In this document: piece after piece, positions 37,352 to 46,301 of the stretch
Position numbering within the stretch: the first letter of the stretch is position 1
Layout: each line of letters begins with the position of its first letter
Origin: Megaera sp965229545
Lineage (GTDB): Bacteria > Pseudomonadota > Alphaproteobacteria > Rickettsiales > Rickettsiaceae
Reading direction: 5' to 3'
Length of the DNA: 64,000 nt
Assembly (NCBI GenBank): GCA_965229545.1
Contig: OZ245887.1
Span: 558,001-622,000 of the forward strand
Position numbers and translations under genes: made by a program
The notes under the pieces: generated by a model
The model's database searches: none
The model's input: only the letters and a program-made list of their open reading frames with translations
Told to the model about the DNA's origin: nothing

Positions 37352-38608
37352 TTAATGAGTTGCCCATTTAATTTCATTAATATTAATTCCCTCTTCTGCC
37401 ATTTCCCATAAAGGACTTAGCTCTCTTAATTTATTTATCTTCGATAGCAATAATTCTATTGCGTAATCAATTTCCTCTTCTTTAGTAAAACGTCCAAAAC
37501 CAAAGCGAAGGGAAGTGTGAGCTAAAGCTTCATCTACTCCAAGTGCTCTAAGGACGTAAGACGGCTCAAGCGAGCTAGAAGTACAGGCTGATCCTGAAGA
37601 AACTGCCAAGTCCTTAATCGCTAATATCATTGATTCCCCCTCAATATAGGCAAAACTCAAGTTTAAATTACCAGGATATCTGTTATCTTTATCACCATTT
37701 AAATATATTTCTTTTGCTTCTGAGGTAATTCTGCTTAAGAATTTATCAAACAGTTTTTTTACATGCCTATAGTCCTTGTCCATCTCGCTAGAGGCAAGTT
37801 CTGCGGCTTTACCAAGACCGACTACTAAAAATGGAGCAAGGGTACCGGAACGAAGTCCACGTTCCTGGCCGCCACCATTAAATATAGGGACAAGGCGAAC
37901 TCTTGGTTTTTTGCGTAAGTATAAAGCACCAACACCTTTTGGGCCATAAATTTTATGTCCTGAAATGCTAGCTAGATCAATATTCAGCTCATTTACATTG
38001 ATAGGAATTTTCCCAAAAGCCTGGGCTATATCAGAATGAAAAAATACATTATATTTACGGCAAATCTGGCCTATTTCTTTCAAAGGCTGGATTACCCCAA
38101 TCTCGTTATTTACTGCCATTATGGAAACTAGGATAGTTTGCTCAGTAATTGCATTTTCTAAGACCTCAAGATCAACAATACCATTTGCCATAACCGGTAA
38201 ATAGCTAACCGAGAAACCTTCCTGCTCAAGATGCCTACAACTATCTAAAATACATTTATGTTCGGTAACAAGAGTGATAATATGTTTCTTTTTTTCTCCA
38301 TAAAATTTTGCAATTCCTTTTAGGGCAAGGTTATTTGATTCTGTCGCACCAGAAGTAAAAATTATTTCCTTTTCTTGGGCCCCAATTAAATCCGCAACTT
38401 GTTTTCTGGCGATATTACAAGCTTCTTCTGCTTCCCAGCCATAAGGATGACTCCTTGAATGGGGATTGCCGAAATCAGAAATTAAATAAGGCATCATGGC
38501 TTCAATTACTCGCGGGTCTACCTGAGTTGTTGCTTGATTATCGAGATAAATCGGGAATCGGCAATTTTTACTAACTAATTCTTGTTTTAAATCTTCTATT
38601 TTTCCCAT
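37352..38608 (-). CDS. iscS: Cysteine desulfurase IscS
   Basis: PLP enzyme that takes sulfur from cysteine to a protein persulfide. The N-terminal YLDNQATTQVDPRVI, the PLP lysine segment SISGHKIYGPKGVGALY and the catalytic-cysteine loop SSGSACTSSSLEPSYVLRALG are all typical of the group I IscS. At 418 residues it is close to E. coli IscS. It lies 24 bases before iscU. The gene just upstream encodes a second desulfurase. Confidence 0.95.
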   Translation of the reverse strand: MGKIEDLKQELVSKNCRFPIYLDNQATTQVDPRVIEAMMPYLISDFGNPHSRSHPYGWEAEEACNIARKQVADLIGAQEKEIIFTSGATESNNLALKGIAKFYGEKKKHIITLVTEHKCILDSCRHLEQEGFSVSYLPVMANGIVDLEVLENAITEQTILVSIMAVNNEIGVIQPLKEIGQICRKYNVFFHSDIAQAFGKIPINVNELNIDLASISGHKIYGPKGVGALYLRKKPRVRLVPIFNGGGQERGLRSGTLAPFLVVGLGKAAELASSEMDKDYRHVKKLFDKFLSRITSEAKEIYLNGDKDNRYPGNLNLSFAYIEGESMILAIKDLAVSSGSACTSSSLEPSYVLRALGVDEALAHTSLRFGFGRFTKEEEIDYAIELLLSKINKLRELSPLWEMAEEGININEIKWATH

Positions 38609-38615
38609 ATCTATG

Positions 38616-39725
38616 TTAACTGTTTATTTCTCTGTATATTCTTAAAAATTTATCTATATCTTGTTTTGTTGTGGTGTATCCAAGAGAGATTCTAATTGCA
38701 GAATTCCTTTCTTCTTCGCTAAAACCCATTGCCTCTAGAGTTTTTGATGAACCTATTTTTCCCGAAGAACAGGCTGCTCCCGAACTTATAGCAATATTTT
38801 TTAGGTCTAAAGCAATAATTTGTGTTTCAGCCTTTTTACCCAAATTAATGATTAAGCTAGTATTTGGTAAGCGCTCTGATTGTTGATTTACAATTTTAAT
38901 TTGGGGTAAAATTTTTACTAGTTCTTTTTCTAAATAATCCCGTAGCTCCTTTACGTGTTTATACCTTGATTCTAGTTCCTTGCTTGCAATTTCTGCAGCT
39001 ACGCCGAAACCCGAAATAGCAGCGACATTTTCAGTGCCGGAGCGAAGTCCCATTTCTTGTCCACCGCCAATAATGTGAGGAACTAAATGGTACTTCGCTT
39101 TTCTAATTAGAGCACCAGCACCTACTGGCCCGCCGATTTTATGGGCAGAAATCGTTGCAAAGTCAATATCTAACTCAGCCAAATTTACTGGTATTTTACC
39201 AAATGCCTGAACGCAGTCGCTATGGATCAGTGCTCCATGGTCATGAGCTATCTTTGCGATTTGCTTAATATCTTGAATTACTCCAGTTTCATTGTGGGCA
39301 AATATTATAGAAATCAATTTCCTTTCTGCTAAGCTACTAGAGAGTTTGTTCTTTAACTCTTCTAAGTTAACTATACCGTTTTCATCAACCGAAATTATCT
39401 GGATATTATTTCCAAATTTTATATGAACCAAAATAGATGCATGTTCGATTGCAGAAACAAAAACTTCTCCGTTATTAAAATTAGATATTATCAAGTTATT
39501 TGCTTCTGTTCCAGAGGCAGTAAAAGTAATATAATAATTGCGAAAATAATTAAGAATTCCGCTAAGGCCGGCTATTTGCCTCCGGGCTTGTTCAATTATT
39601 TTCTTTCCTTCCCTACCAAACCCATGTATAGCTGAAGGGTTAAAAGGCTTTGCAAGTGCATGCACCATTGCATTTTTGGCATCTTCTAGAAGATTAGTAG
39701 TGGAATTATGATCAAGGTAAATCAT
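38616..39725 (-). CDS. Second cysteine desulfurase, NifS/IscS-like
   Basis: A 369-residue PLP enzyme related to but distinct from its neighbour IscS. It has YLDHNSTTNLLEDAKNAM, the PLP lysine in SAHKIGGPVGAGALI, and the catalytic cysteine loop SSGAACSSGKIGSSKTLEAMG, which is NifS-like. It lies between iscR and iscS with 4 and 7 bases of spacing, so all are one transcript. Two tandem desulfurases at isc are known in rickettsiae; the division of labour is not clear. Confidence 0.9.
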   Translation of the reverse strand: MIYLDHNSTTNLLEDAKNAMVHALAKPFNPSAIHGFGREGKKIIEQARRQIAGLSGILNYFRNYYITFTASGTEANNLIISNFNNGEVFVSAIEHASILVHIKFGNNIQIISVDENGIVNLEELKNKLSSSLAERKLISIIFAHNETGVIQDIKQIAKIAHDHGALIHSDCVQAFGKIPVNLAELDIDFATISAHKIGGPVGAGALIRKAKYHLVPHIIGGGQEMGLRSGTENVAAISGFGVAAEIASKELESRYKHVKELRDYLEKELVKILPQIKIVNQQSERLPNTSLIINLGKKAETQIIALDLKNIAISSGAACSSGKIGSSKTLEAMGFSEEERNSAIRISLGYTTTKQDIDKFLRIYREINS

Positions 39726-39729
39726 ATAA

Positions 39730-40158
39730 CTACTCTTTAACTAATCTAAAATCTATTTCTCCTGCCATAACATCTGCTACCGAAATAGATAAAAAATAAC
39801 TACGAATCTGATTACCAAGGCCTTTCCATAAATCATGCGTCATGCACTTAGCACCATTTTTCCGGCAGGTCTTATCTACCGAACAACGAGTCATTTTAGT
39901 ATTTTCCTCAACTGCATCTATAATCTCTATAATATTAAGAGATTCTGAAGGAATATTTAAACAGTATCCGCCGCCAGGGCCTTTAACTGATTTAACTATG
40001 TTAGCTTTTTTTAGCTTTAAAAAAATTTGTTCCAAATAATTTAAAGGGATAGTTTGCTTATTAGAAATATCGGCTAGTTTTATTGGCTTCGCTGACTGAC
40101 TAGATGCAACCTCTACTATTGCCATAACTGCATATCTACTTTTGGTCGTGAGCATCAT
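39730..40158 (-). CDS. iscR: Rrf2-family Fe-S-sensing repressor IscR
   Basis: Transcription factor that with a [2Fe-2S] cluster represses the isc operon. The winged helix is at the N-terminus (SRYAVMAIVEVA, LEQIFLKLKKANIVKSVKGP). The cluster ligands are present: three cysteines in TRCSVDKTCRKNGAKCMTH and the His after them. At 142 residues it is slightly short of E. coli IscR. It is first in the operon, with a matching operator 60 bases upstream. Confidence 0.94.
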   Translation of the reverse strand: MMLTTKSRYAVMAIVEVASSQSAKPIKLADISNKQTIPLNYLEQIFLKLKKANIVKSVKGPGGGYCLNIPSESLNIIEIIDAVEENTKMTRCSVDKTCRKNGAKCMTHDLWKGLGNQIRSYFLSISVADVMAGEIDFRLVKE

Positions 40159-40217
40159 ATAATAATTATCCTATCTAATCCTATAAAACACTGAAATCCT
40201 AACCTCTAAAAACTAAC

Positions 40218-40242
40218 TTAGTCAACTAAAACAGTCAAGTAT
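40218..40242 (-). promoter_or_regulatory. IscR type 1 operator over the iscR promoter
   Basis: On the minus strand the 25 bases read ATACTTGACTGTTTTAGTTG followed by ACTAA. This matches 23 of 25 positions of the enterobacterial IscR type 1 consensus (ATASYYGACTRWWWYAGTCRRSTAT, from memory). Two TTGACT hexamers lie in it and could serve as -35 elements; a TAGGAT 18 bases after the second is a possible -10. Binding there would block polymerase, fitting autorepression of the isc operon. Confidence 0.75.
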
Positions 40243-40288
40243 TATATGGAAAAAAATATCAGATTTATTAAACATATGTTTACTAAGA

Positions 40289-40784
40289 CTATTGTAGTTC
40301 TTTTATAGCAACGGTAATATGAAATTTAAAACCATTCAGTAATTTTGTTAATCCATATTTTAGCCTAAGTTTTTCTAACTCAGGGCTTTCTATTTCCAGT
40401 ACGTAATAGGATTTACCCTTAGATTCAACCAGTTTTAATTTATTTAGCGTAAAATTAAAGCTTCTATTTACTTCTTCAATATTTAAATTCTCCGCTTCTT
40501 TCTCATACATTACGCTAACATGCAAGCCTATGGGATCAGCTTTACGGAAATAAGGAGGCTTTTGAGATTTATTATCAAAATTTTGTATAATAGGGTATAA
40601 AGAATGGATATATTGGCTATCTATAGCTAAGGTATACATATCCTTTTTTTTGTTTAAGTGTACCGGTTTTAGGGAGCTCTTCTGCTTTCTTTAATATTGA
40701 GGAGTTGAGGGAACTTGGTATCGGCGAGCAGGACGAAATTAAATTTATGGATAAAAAAACTAATAGCAATAAGTATCTTTTCAT
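40289..40784 (-). pseudogene. Frameshifted lipoprotein with 2H-phosphoesterase motifs
   Basis: The ATG at 40784 opens a lipoprotein signal peptide, MKRYLLLLVFLSIN followed by the lipobox LISSC. The frame breaks in a run of eight A on the coding strand (40644-40651). Dropping one A joins it to the 116-residue frame ending at 40289, through LKQKKDMYTLAIDSQ. The second part has two H-x-S/T motifs, GLHVSVMY and KFHITVAI, arranged as in 2H phosphoesterases such as 2'-5' RNA ligases. Exported 2H proteins are unusual. Whether the break is real or an assembly error is open. Confidence 0.6.
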
Positions 40785-40806
40785 ATTTTTATTACGCTTG
40801 ATATAA

Positions 40807-41229
40807 CTAAAAATTATAATCTCCCTTCAGCAGGGTTTCTAGAGCTTTTTGGCAAATCCCATATTCTTTCCAGGAACAGCCATCGCAACTATACTCAAAT
40901 TTCTCAACTGTCATATATTTTTTAATTTTTATCTTTGCTTCTTTCCAGCTCAATATTTCACCGATTTTAAGACCAAGTATTTGTTGGTGCCTGGAATCTA
41001 ACTTAGTAATCTTGCTTTGAGTGGTACATAAACTTTCATTTACTTTATTAGGGCAGGCGAAACAGATACTATCCATATTGCCTACTACTTCAATCAGTAT
41101 GTTTTCATCAGATGTTAGTCGTTGGACAATTTTTTTATAATTTTTTACAAAACCGAGAGAATAACCATGGCCTTGAAAACCAAGGGTACATAAAAAATGA
41201 TGGGGGCAAAATTTTATTACTTGTTTCAC
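40807..41229 (-). CDS. DUF1284 cysteine-rich protein
   Basis: A 140-residue protein of the DUF1284 family, of unknown function. It has conserved Cys/His clusters: FCPHHFLCTLGFQGHGYS at the N-terminus, CFACPN in the middle, and CDGCSWKEYGIC near the C-terminus, suggesting a metal or Fe-S site. The start is GTG at 41229 and overlaps the bioY stop (GTGA), so the two are translationally coupled. No role in biotin transport is known; that link is context only. Confidence 0.75.
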   Translation of the reverse strand: MKQVIKFCPHHFLCTLGFQGHGYSLGFVKNYKKIVQRLTSDENILIEVVGNMDSICFACPNKVNESLCTTQSKITKLDSRHQQILGLKIGEILSWKEAKIKIKKYMTVEKFEYSCDGCSWKEYGICQKALETLLKGDYNF

Positions 41230-41768
41230 TTAATATTTCGTTTTAGCAGATTAACGGAAGCTGCGGTAAAGAGGGCTTTTACTATTCCTGGAATAATAAA
41301 TGGTAATAAGCCAAATTCTATAGCTTTCTCTAAACCTATAAGTAGTGCTAATTGAGGTATACCAATCATAAACACGCAAACAGAGCCAGTGATACTATAC
41401 AGTATTAATTTTAAAATTGTATCTTCAGCGAATTTCTCTCTCATTGTAGTAACTACATAAACACACAGAATCATACCAAATAAATATCCACCTGTTGGTC
41501 CAAATAATATTGGTAATCCTGCAGAAAAACCAGCAAAAACAGGTGCCCCTATTGCTCCGAGTATCACGTATGCAATTATAGCCTGTATAGCTTCTTTCTT
41601 ATTATAGCAAAGAGCAATTATTAGGACACCGACAGTGTGTAGTGTTATGGGAACTGGTTCTAGAGGAATTTGTACTTGAGCGGCTAGAAAAATTAAAATT
41701 ATTCCAAGTGCAACTCTTAAAAGACTGGATTCAGCAATCGATTTTTTTACAGCGAAATTTAAATGCAT
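41226..41768 (-). CDS. bioY: Biotin transporter BioY (ECF S-component)
   Basis: Integral membrane protein of 180 residues with about six hydrophobic segments. The BioY signature is seen in QIPLEPVPITLHTVGVLIIAL near residue 34, and GAPVFAGFSAGLPILFGPTGGY follows. It imports biotin, alone or with an energising module, which matches organisms unable to make biotin. A strong GGAGG lies 6 bases before the ATG, and a TATAAT-like element is further upstream on the minus strand. It overlaps the DUF1284 gene. Confidence 0.92.
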   Translation of the reverse strand: MHLNFAVKKSIAESSLLRVALGIILIFLAAQVQIPLEPVPITLHTVGVLIIALCYNKKEAIQAIIAYVILGAIGAPVFAGFSAGLPILFGPTGGYLFGMILCVYVVTTMREKFAEDTILKLILYSITGSVCVFMIGIPQLALLIGLEKAIEFGLLPFIIPGIVKALFTAASVNLLKRNIK

Positions 41769-41963
41769 TTAAAACCTCCATGACCTAATTAATGTTATAA
41801 TTATAAATATGATTTTTAGCCGGTCAACTTGTTATTATATTATATGTATTTATGGTTGGAATAGCTATAAGTGTAAAAGGGTTATTACCCTAATTGGCTA
41901 AATTAGTTTGACAACACTCATTCTGGCTCGTAGAATCCGGAGTAAATAATTTTAATACTAATT

Positions 41964-42803
41964 ATGAGATGCTCATCTTATTGTACTGCTGAGGAATATA
42001 CATTAAATCAAGAAACTATTTCGATACTAGAAAAAACCGTAATTAACCCTGAATTCGTTGAAAAAGTACTTCATTATCAATTGACTAACGAACATGATTC
42101 CCATCCCATAGATGTATTTCTATTTACTTTTGGGTGTATTATCATTTGGGGTGCCGATGAAAAGAAAGAAGAGGAAATATTAAGAAATATCGGTTTTATA
42201 GAAAAAAGAAAATTGAAAGAAGCTCATTCCGAATTTATTGATTTTAATTATAACGATATTGAAGATAGAACATATATTAATGAAGAGAAAAACATCATTA
42301 TTCTTGGTAATGATTCTACTTTAGTAAAATTATCAGTTTCTCATGCCCTGGCTCAATCCGTTAAACTAAATGACTTAGAAGAGTCGGTAATAAACCTGCT
42401 TAAGCGCATCAAACCTATCCAAAAAGAATTAGCTCAAACAGGACGAGTTTCTTTATCTAGGTCTCAGTTGTCAAAACAGTTAGGCGAATTATTTAATGCC
42501 AGGTTCTCCATTAATTTACATAGTGATATTCTAGATATTCCTGAATTTTTCTGGCGGAGGCCAAGTTTTGAGCCAATCTATAATATGACGGTTGAGTTTC
42601 AAGATATTATTTTAAGACAAGGCATATTAAATAACCACTTGAATCTAATACATGAGCTTTATAGTGTGCTTTCAAGTGATTTAAATCATAGGCATTCAAC
42701 AAGATTAGAATTGATTATTGTCCTTTTAATTACTATCGAAGTAGTGCTGGCTCTAACAAGTCACCATAATATAATCGGCGGCTTGCTTAAATTATTTTCT
42801 TAA
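41964..42803 (+). CDS. RMD1/YagE family (DUF155) membrane protein
   Basis: A 279-residue protein of the DUF155 family, related to yeast mitochondrial and vacuolar Rmd1/Rmd8. FLFTFGCIIIWGADEKKEEEIL near residue 51 is the family core, and SHALAQSVKLNDLEESVINLL follows. FWRRPSFEPIYNMTVEFQD is also typical. One membrane segment lies at the C-terminus (about residues 250-265). The function in bacteria is not established. It is followed by the comEC remnant. Confidence 0.82.
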   Translation: MRCSSYCTAEEYTLNQETISILEKTVINPEFVEKVLHYQLTNEHDSHPIDVFLFTFGCIIIWGADEKKEEEILRNIGFIEKRKLKEAHSEFIDFNYNDIEDRTYINEEKNIIILGNDSTLVKLSVSHALAQSVKLNDLEESVINLLKRIKPIQKELAQTGRVSLSRSQLSKQLGELFNARFSINLHSDILDIPEFFWRRPSFEPIYNMTVEFQDIILRQGILNNHLNLIHELYSVLSSDLNHRHSTRLELIIVLLITIEVVLALTSHHNIIGGLLKLFS

Positions 42804-42911
42804 ATATCTTGCTGCTTTATATTGAGAGTTATTTTTTATTTTGCGCTTTGGATATCCAAAAAAAGTTTCTGGTAATAAGGATGCATATTTTAACACGGAT
42901 TAGGTTGTTAA

Positions 42912-43423
42912 ATGTTTGCCTACCTTATCAAGAAACTAGAACAAGAGTATCATCATTTAAGCTTATGGTATTTTGTTTTCTTTTTTTATGGTATTGCTTT
43001 TTATTTAAAATCTGTTGACCTCTTTAACCAGGGAATTTTACTTAATACTCATATTACTCTTTACCTTACCATTTTATCTGTTTTAATCTATTTCGTATTT
43101 TTTCTAAGAATAAAAGAAAAATTTATATTTAGCTTATTCCTTACTATATTATTTTCTTTTGGCTGCGGGGTAACAATAGCTCATTTCAGGATAACTAACG
43201 CTCAAATTTATCCAAAGCCAATAACAAAACTAATATTTTTGATGTAGAGGCGAAGGTTTTAGAAGTAAAACCCACGATAGGAGGGGCGCAGTTAATTCTC
43301 GATAATGTAGTAATTTTAAATAAAAGTGATAATAATTTAAAAAAGCAAAATTTGGGAAAAATAAAAGTAAATTTAAGAGGAGAAAGCAGCTTAGATTTTC
43401 TGAATACCGAGTCTGTCATATAG
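42912..43423 (+). pseudogene. comEC: Truncated comEC remnant (N-terminal DUF4131 part)
   Basis: N-terminal part of the ComEC/Rec2 DNA-uptake channel. The first 111 residues hold three hydrophobic segments (for example FFFYGIAFYLKSVDL). A one-base shift near 43225-43235 then continues as IFDVEAKVLEVKPTIGGAQL, the OB-like DUF4131 domain. IS256 copy 2 cuts the gene at 43409; its end supplies the stop as ESVI then TAG (43421-43423). The rest of ComEC is absent beyond the IS, so the gene is non-functional. Confidence 0.72.
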
Positions 43424-44776
43424 TTTGTGTAAGTTGCAAAAGGATATAGTAGAAGATACTATAAAAAAGCAACTTAAATACAGAGGAAAAAATGGCTAAA
43501 AAATTAGCAGAAAAAGAAGTAGATATAAATACTAAATTAGTCGAAGAATTACTATCAAAAGCAGATCCATCTGAATTATTTGGTCGCGGGTGGATTATTT
43601 AATACACTTAAAAAGCAAATAGTAGAGAGAATTCTTTGAAAGTGAATTAGAACACGATCTAGGTTATTCTAAACATAGTAAGATAATCAAGAGCGATAAT
43701 AATCGTCGCAACGGCAGTTATGAAAAAACGATTATAGATGACGACGGTCATCAGATTACCGTAGATGTTTCAAGGGGACAGGGAAGGAGAATTTGAACCT
43801 CAATTGATTCCTGAAGGAGTTAGGAGATTTAGTGGTTTGATGATAAAGTGATTTCACTATATGCAAGTGGGATGACTGTCAGTGAGATACAGGGCCATTT
43901 AGAGGAGATATACCAGACCAATATTTCCAAGGACCTTATATCAACTGTCACTGACGGAGTAATAGAAGAAGTTACTACATGGCAAAACAGGTCCCTAGAC
44001 GATGTATATCCAATATTATATTTGGATTGCATACACGTTAAAGCAAGGGATAATCATACAGTAATTAACAAAGCGGTATATCTTGCAATAGGTGTTAACA
44101 TGGAAGGGAAAAAGGAATTACTGGGGATCTGGGTCGGTAAAAATGAAGGTTCCAAGTTTTGGATGCAGGTTGTAACTGAGCTAAAGAACAGAGGGATAAA
44201 ACAGATATATGTAGCATGCGTTGATGGATTAAAAGGCTTTCCTGAAGCCATAAATAGCATTTATCCTAATACGATTGTACAACTCTGTATAGTACATATG
44301 GCGAGGAATTCTGTAAAATATGTTTCTTATAAGGATTTAAAAGTGGTCACAGCGGATCTTAAAAGGATTTACACTGCAAACAAGCGAAGAAATAGGATAT
44401 CTGGAGCTAAAATCATTTGCTGCTAAATGGGATAATAAATATCCTGTGATCTCTGATATTTGGCAAAGGAATTGGAGCGGGATTATTCCTCTTTTTGCTT
44501 TTCCTGATGAGATTAGGCGGGTAATTTATACTACCAATGCGATAGAATCGATAAATCGTCAAATCAGAAAAATCATCAACAATAAAGGGGTTTTCCAGAT
44601 GATAAGTCTATTTTAAAAATCGTATTTTTGGCTCTAAAAAATGCTGCCAAAAAATGGACCATGCCGATTAAAAATTGGTCTTTGGCATTGAATCAATTTG
44701 AAATTTTATGCGGGGATTTTAGGCATGATTTACTGGAATTAAAAAATATAACTTACACAAAATAAATGATTGACTC
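43409..44776 (+). mobile_element. IS256-family element, copy 2
   Basis: The left end GAGTCTGTCATATAGTTTGTG begins at 43409. The right end, read inward as GAGTCAATCATTTATTTTGTG, finishes at 44776, so the two form an imperfect terminal inverted repeat of about 25 bases. It contains a degraded transposase gene. Immediately after it lies an inverted fragment of another copy. This copy keeps the 3' end that copy 1 lacks. Confidence 0.85.
43492..44765 (+). pseudogene. IS256-family transposase, multiply frameshifted
   Basis: Corresponds to the transposase of copy 1 along its length. It shares the early +1 break after ELFGRG. It adds one-base indels relative to copy 1 near 43634 (extra T), 43775 (extra G), 43838 (missing T), 44382 (extra A) and 44595 (missing base). 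The longest open piece is 43848-44426 with YLDCIHVKARD and VDGLKGFPEAI. It cannot make an active transposase without trans-acting help. Confidence 0.85.
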
Positions 44777-44902
44777 GAGTATTTATATCTACTTCTTTTT
44801 CTGCTAATTTTTTAGCCATTTTTTTCTCTGTATTTAAGTTGCTTTTTTATAGTATTTTCTACTATATCCTTTTGCAACTTACACAAACTATATGACAGAC
44901 TC
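44777..44902 (-). mobile_element. Inverted fragment of the IS256 5' end
   Basis: About 126 bases that are the reverse complement of the IS256 5' end, from the terminal repeat (ending GACAGACTC at 44902) to the codons for MAKKLAEKEVDINT. It abuts the right end of copy 2 directly. So this locus has two outward-facing identical ends, at 43409 and 44902. Confidence 0.85.
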
Positions 44903-44945
44903 GGAAGTTATGTAAAATAGCTCAAACATCCTACGATTAGCTCTA

Positions 44946-45738
44946 TTATCTACAGCGGCCAATAATTTTTATTAATCTTTCTTTAGCGTCAGCTTTAGCA
45001 CGCTGCCTTGCAAAAGTCTCTTGTTTTCTATCATCGGAAATATGATTTGAAAAAATAATTACTTCCCCGTCTTTTTCGAGCCACCCAATAAACCATCCAT
45101 GCTGAATTTCAAGTTTTCTTGTTCTATCTGAGCTTAAGAGGACATCATTGCCAGTTTTGCCATAAAGTTTCCATCCACCGGGTAATTCTTCTACAAATAA
45201 AATATTTTTTGTCATTTCCTGGGCATTTCTACTTACAGGTAGTGTATTATTGAGCAATTTTTCTAAGAACGCGATTTGCTCTGTGCTAGAGATTTCAAGA
45301 GAACTAGATAACCATGCATGTGTAAGCCCATTATTTCTGCCCTTGTCGCCAGAAAGGTCCATATTACCGTAACTAAATTTCGTAACATATGATTGAAACT
45401 GTTGTATTCCAAGCTTTCTTGCCAAAACTTGTGAATACCAAACACAACTATCTTTTCATCCAACTTTTCGGAGGTTTGGAAACAAGATCAAACTCCAAAA
45501 AGTCAGGGTAACCTTTTTTAAAAGACCATAACGGATGCATTTCATCAATTAAGATACCAGAATCATAACCTATGAGGTTAAGAGCAATTTTAAAAGTGCT
45601 ACAAGGTGCGTACCTTTGACTACAATCTCCTTCTTGCTGAATAATTTTATCTTTTCCCTTTACAATAAAACATTGCTTGGCAAAGGCAGGACTTACATAA
45701 AAAATAATAAAGCATAAAAACAAGCCAGCCTTTTTCAT
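44946..45738 (-). pseudogene. Frameshifted class D (OXA-type) beta-lactamase
   Basis: Serine beta-lactamase with a signal peptide (residues 1-20, cleaved after AFA). The active-site motif is PCSTFKIAL with Ser47 and Lys50, SYGNMDLSG is the class D YGN box, and YGKTGND is the KTG box. The frame breaks at a run of four A on the coding strand (45453-45456). Removing one A joins PKSWMKDSCVWYSQVL to the next frame, giving a protein of about 263 residues. As read, the protein stops after 96 residues. Class D enzymes occur in some rickettsiae. Confidence 0.85.
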
Positions 45739-45898
45739 AATTTACCTAATTTAAAAAATTTTATCATGTGTACAATTAGTTACTTTATATCAGTATGATA
45801 TTGATATGTTACCACAACTCTTTTATAAATCATAATACTACTTCAGTATCTCAAGGGATAGTTATTTCGTAGTAATATTTAAGTTAATAAAATTATTA

Positions 45899-45926
45899 TT
45901 GACTTCAGATGATTTCAGTTTATACT
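45899..45926 (+). promoter_or_regulatory. rplU: Predicted sigma-70 promoter of rplU-rpmA
   Basis: TTGACT and TATACT stand 16 bases apart, 45 bases before the rplU ATG. Both hexamers match the consensus at five of six positions. It lies in the 233-base gap between the beta-lactamase gene and rplU, and nothing else is seen in that gap. Confidence 0.55.
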
Positions 45927-45971
45927 CTGGGAGTTATATTTTAAGTAATTATAAATAGAGAATTTGCTAGT

Positions 45972-46289
45972 ATGTTCGCAGTTGTTAAAGCAGGTGGAAA
46001 GCAATATAAAGTTGCAAAAAACAGCATAATCAAAGTTGAGAAAATCGATGGGCAGCTAGGTAGTAAAGTTGAGCTAAACGAAGTTTTGTTAGTGGGAGAG
46101 TACTCTAAACCATCTTTCATCGGTACTCCAGTTGTAAAAGGAGCAACAGTAACTGCAGAAATAACTAATCAATTTAGGGACGATAAAATTATCGTTTTCA
46201 AAAAGAAAAGACGTCAGCATTATCGCCGCAAAAATGGTCACAGGCAAGATCTGACAGAATTAAAAATTCTTGATATTGTAAAAAAATAA
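45972..46289 (+). CDS. rplU: 50S ribosomal protein L21
   Basis: Large-subunit ribosomal protein. MFAVVKAGGKQYKVAKNSII opens the family, and the C-terminal FKKKRRQHYRRKNGHRQ matches the L21 signature. The 105 residues are normal. It is 12 bases before rpmA, the universal rplU-rpmA pair. Confidence 0.97.
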   Translation: MFAVVKAGGKQYKVAKNSIIKVEKIDGQLGSKVELNEVLLVGEYSKPSFIGTPVVKGATVTAEITNQFRDDKIIVFKKKRRQHYRRKNGHRQDLTELKILDIVKK

Positions 46290-46301
46290 GGATGAGAATA
46301 T

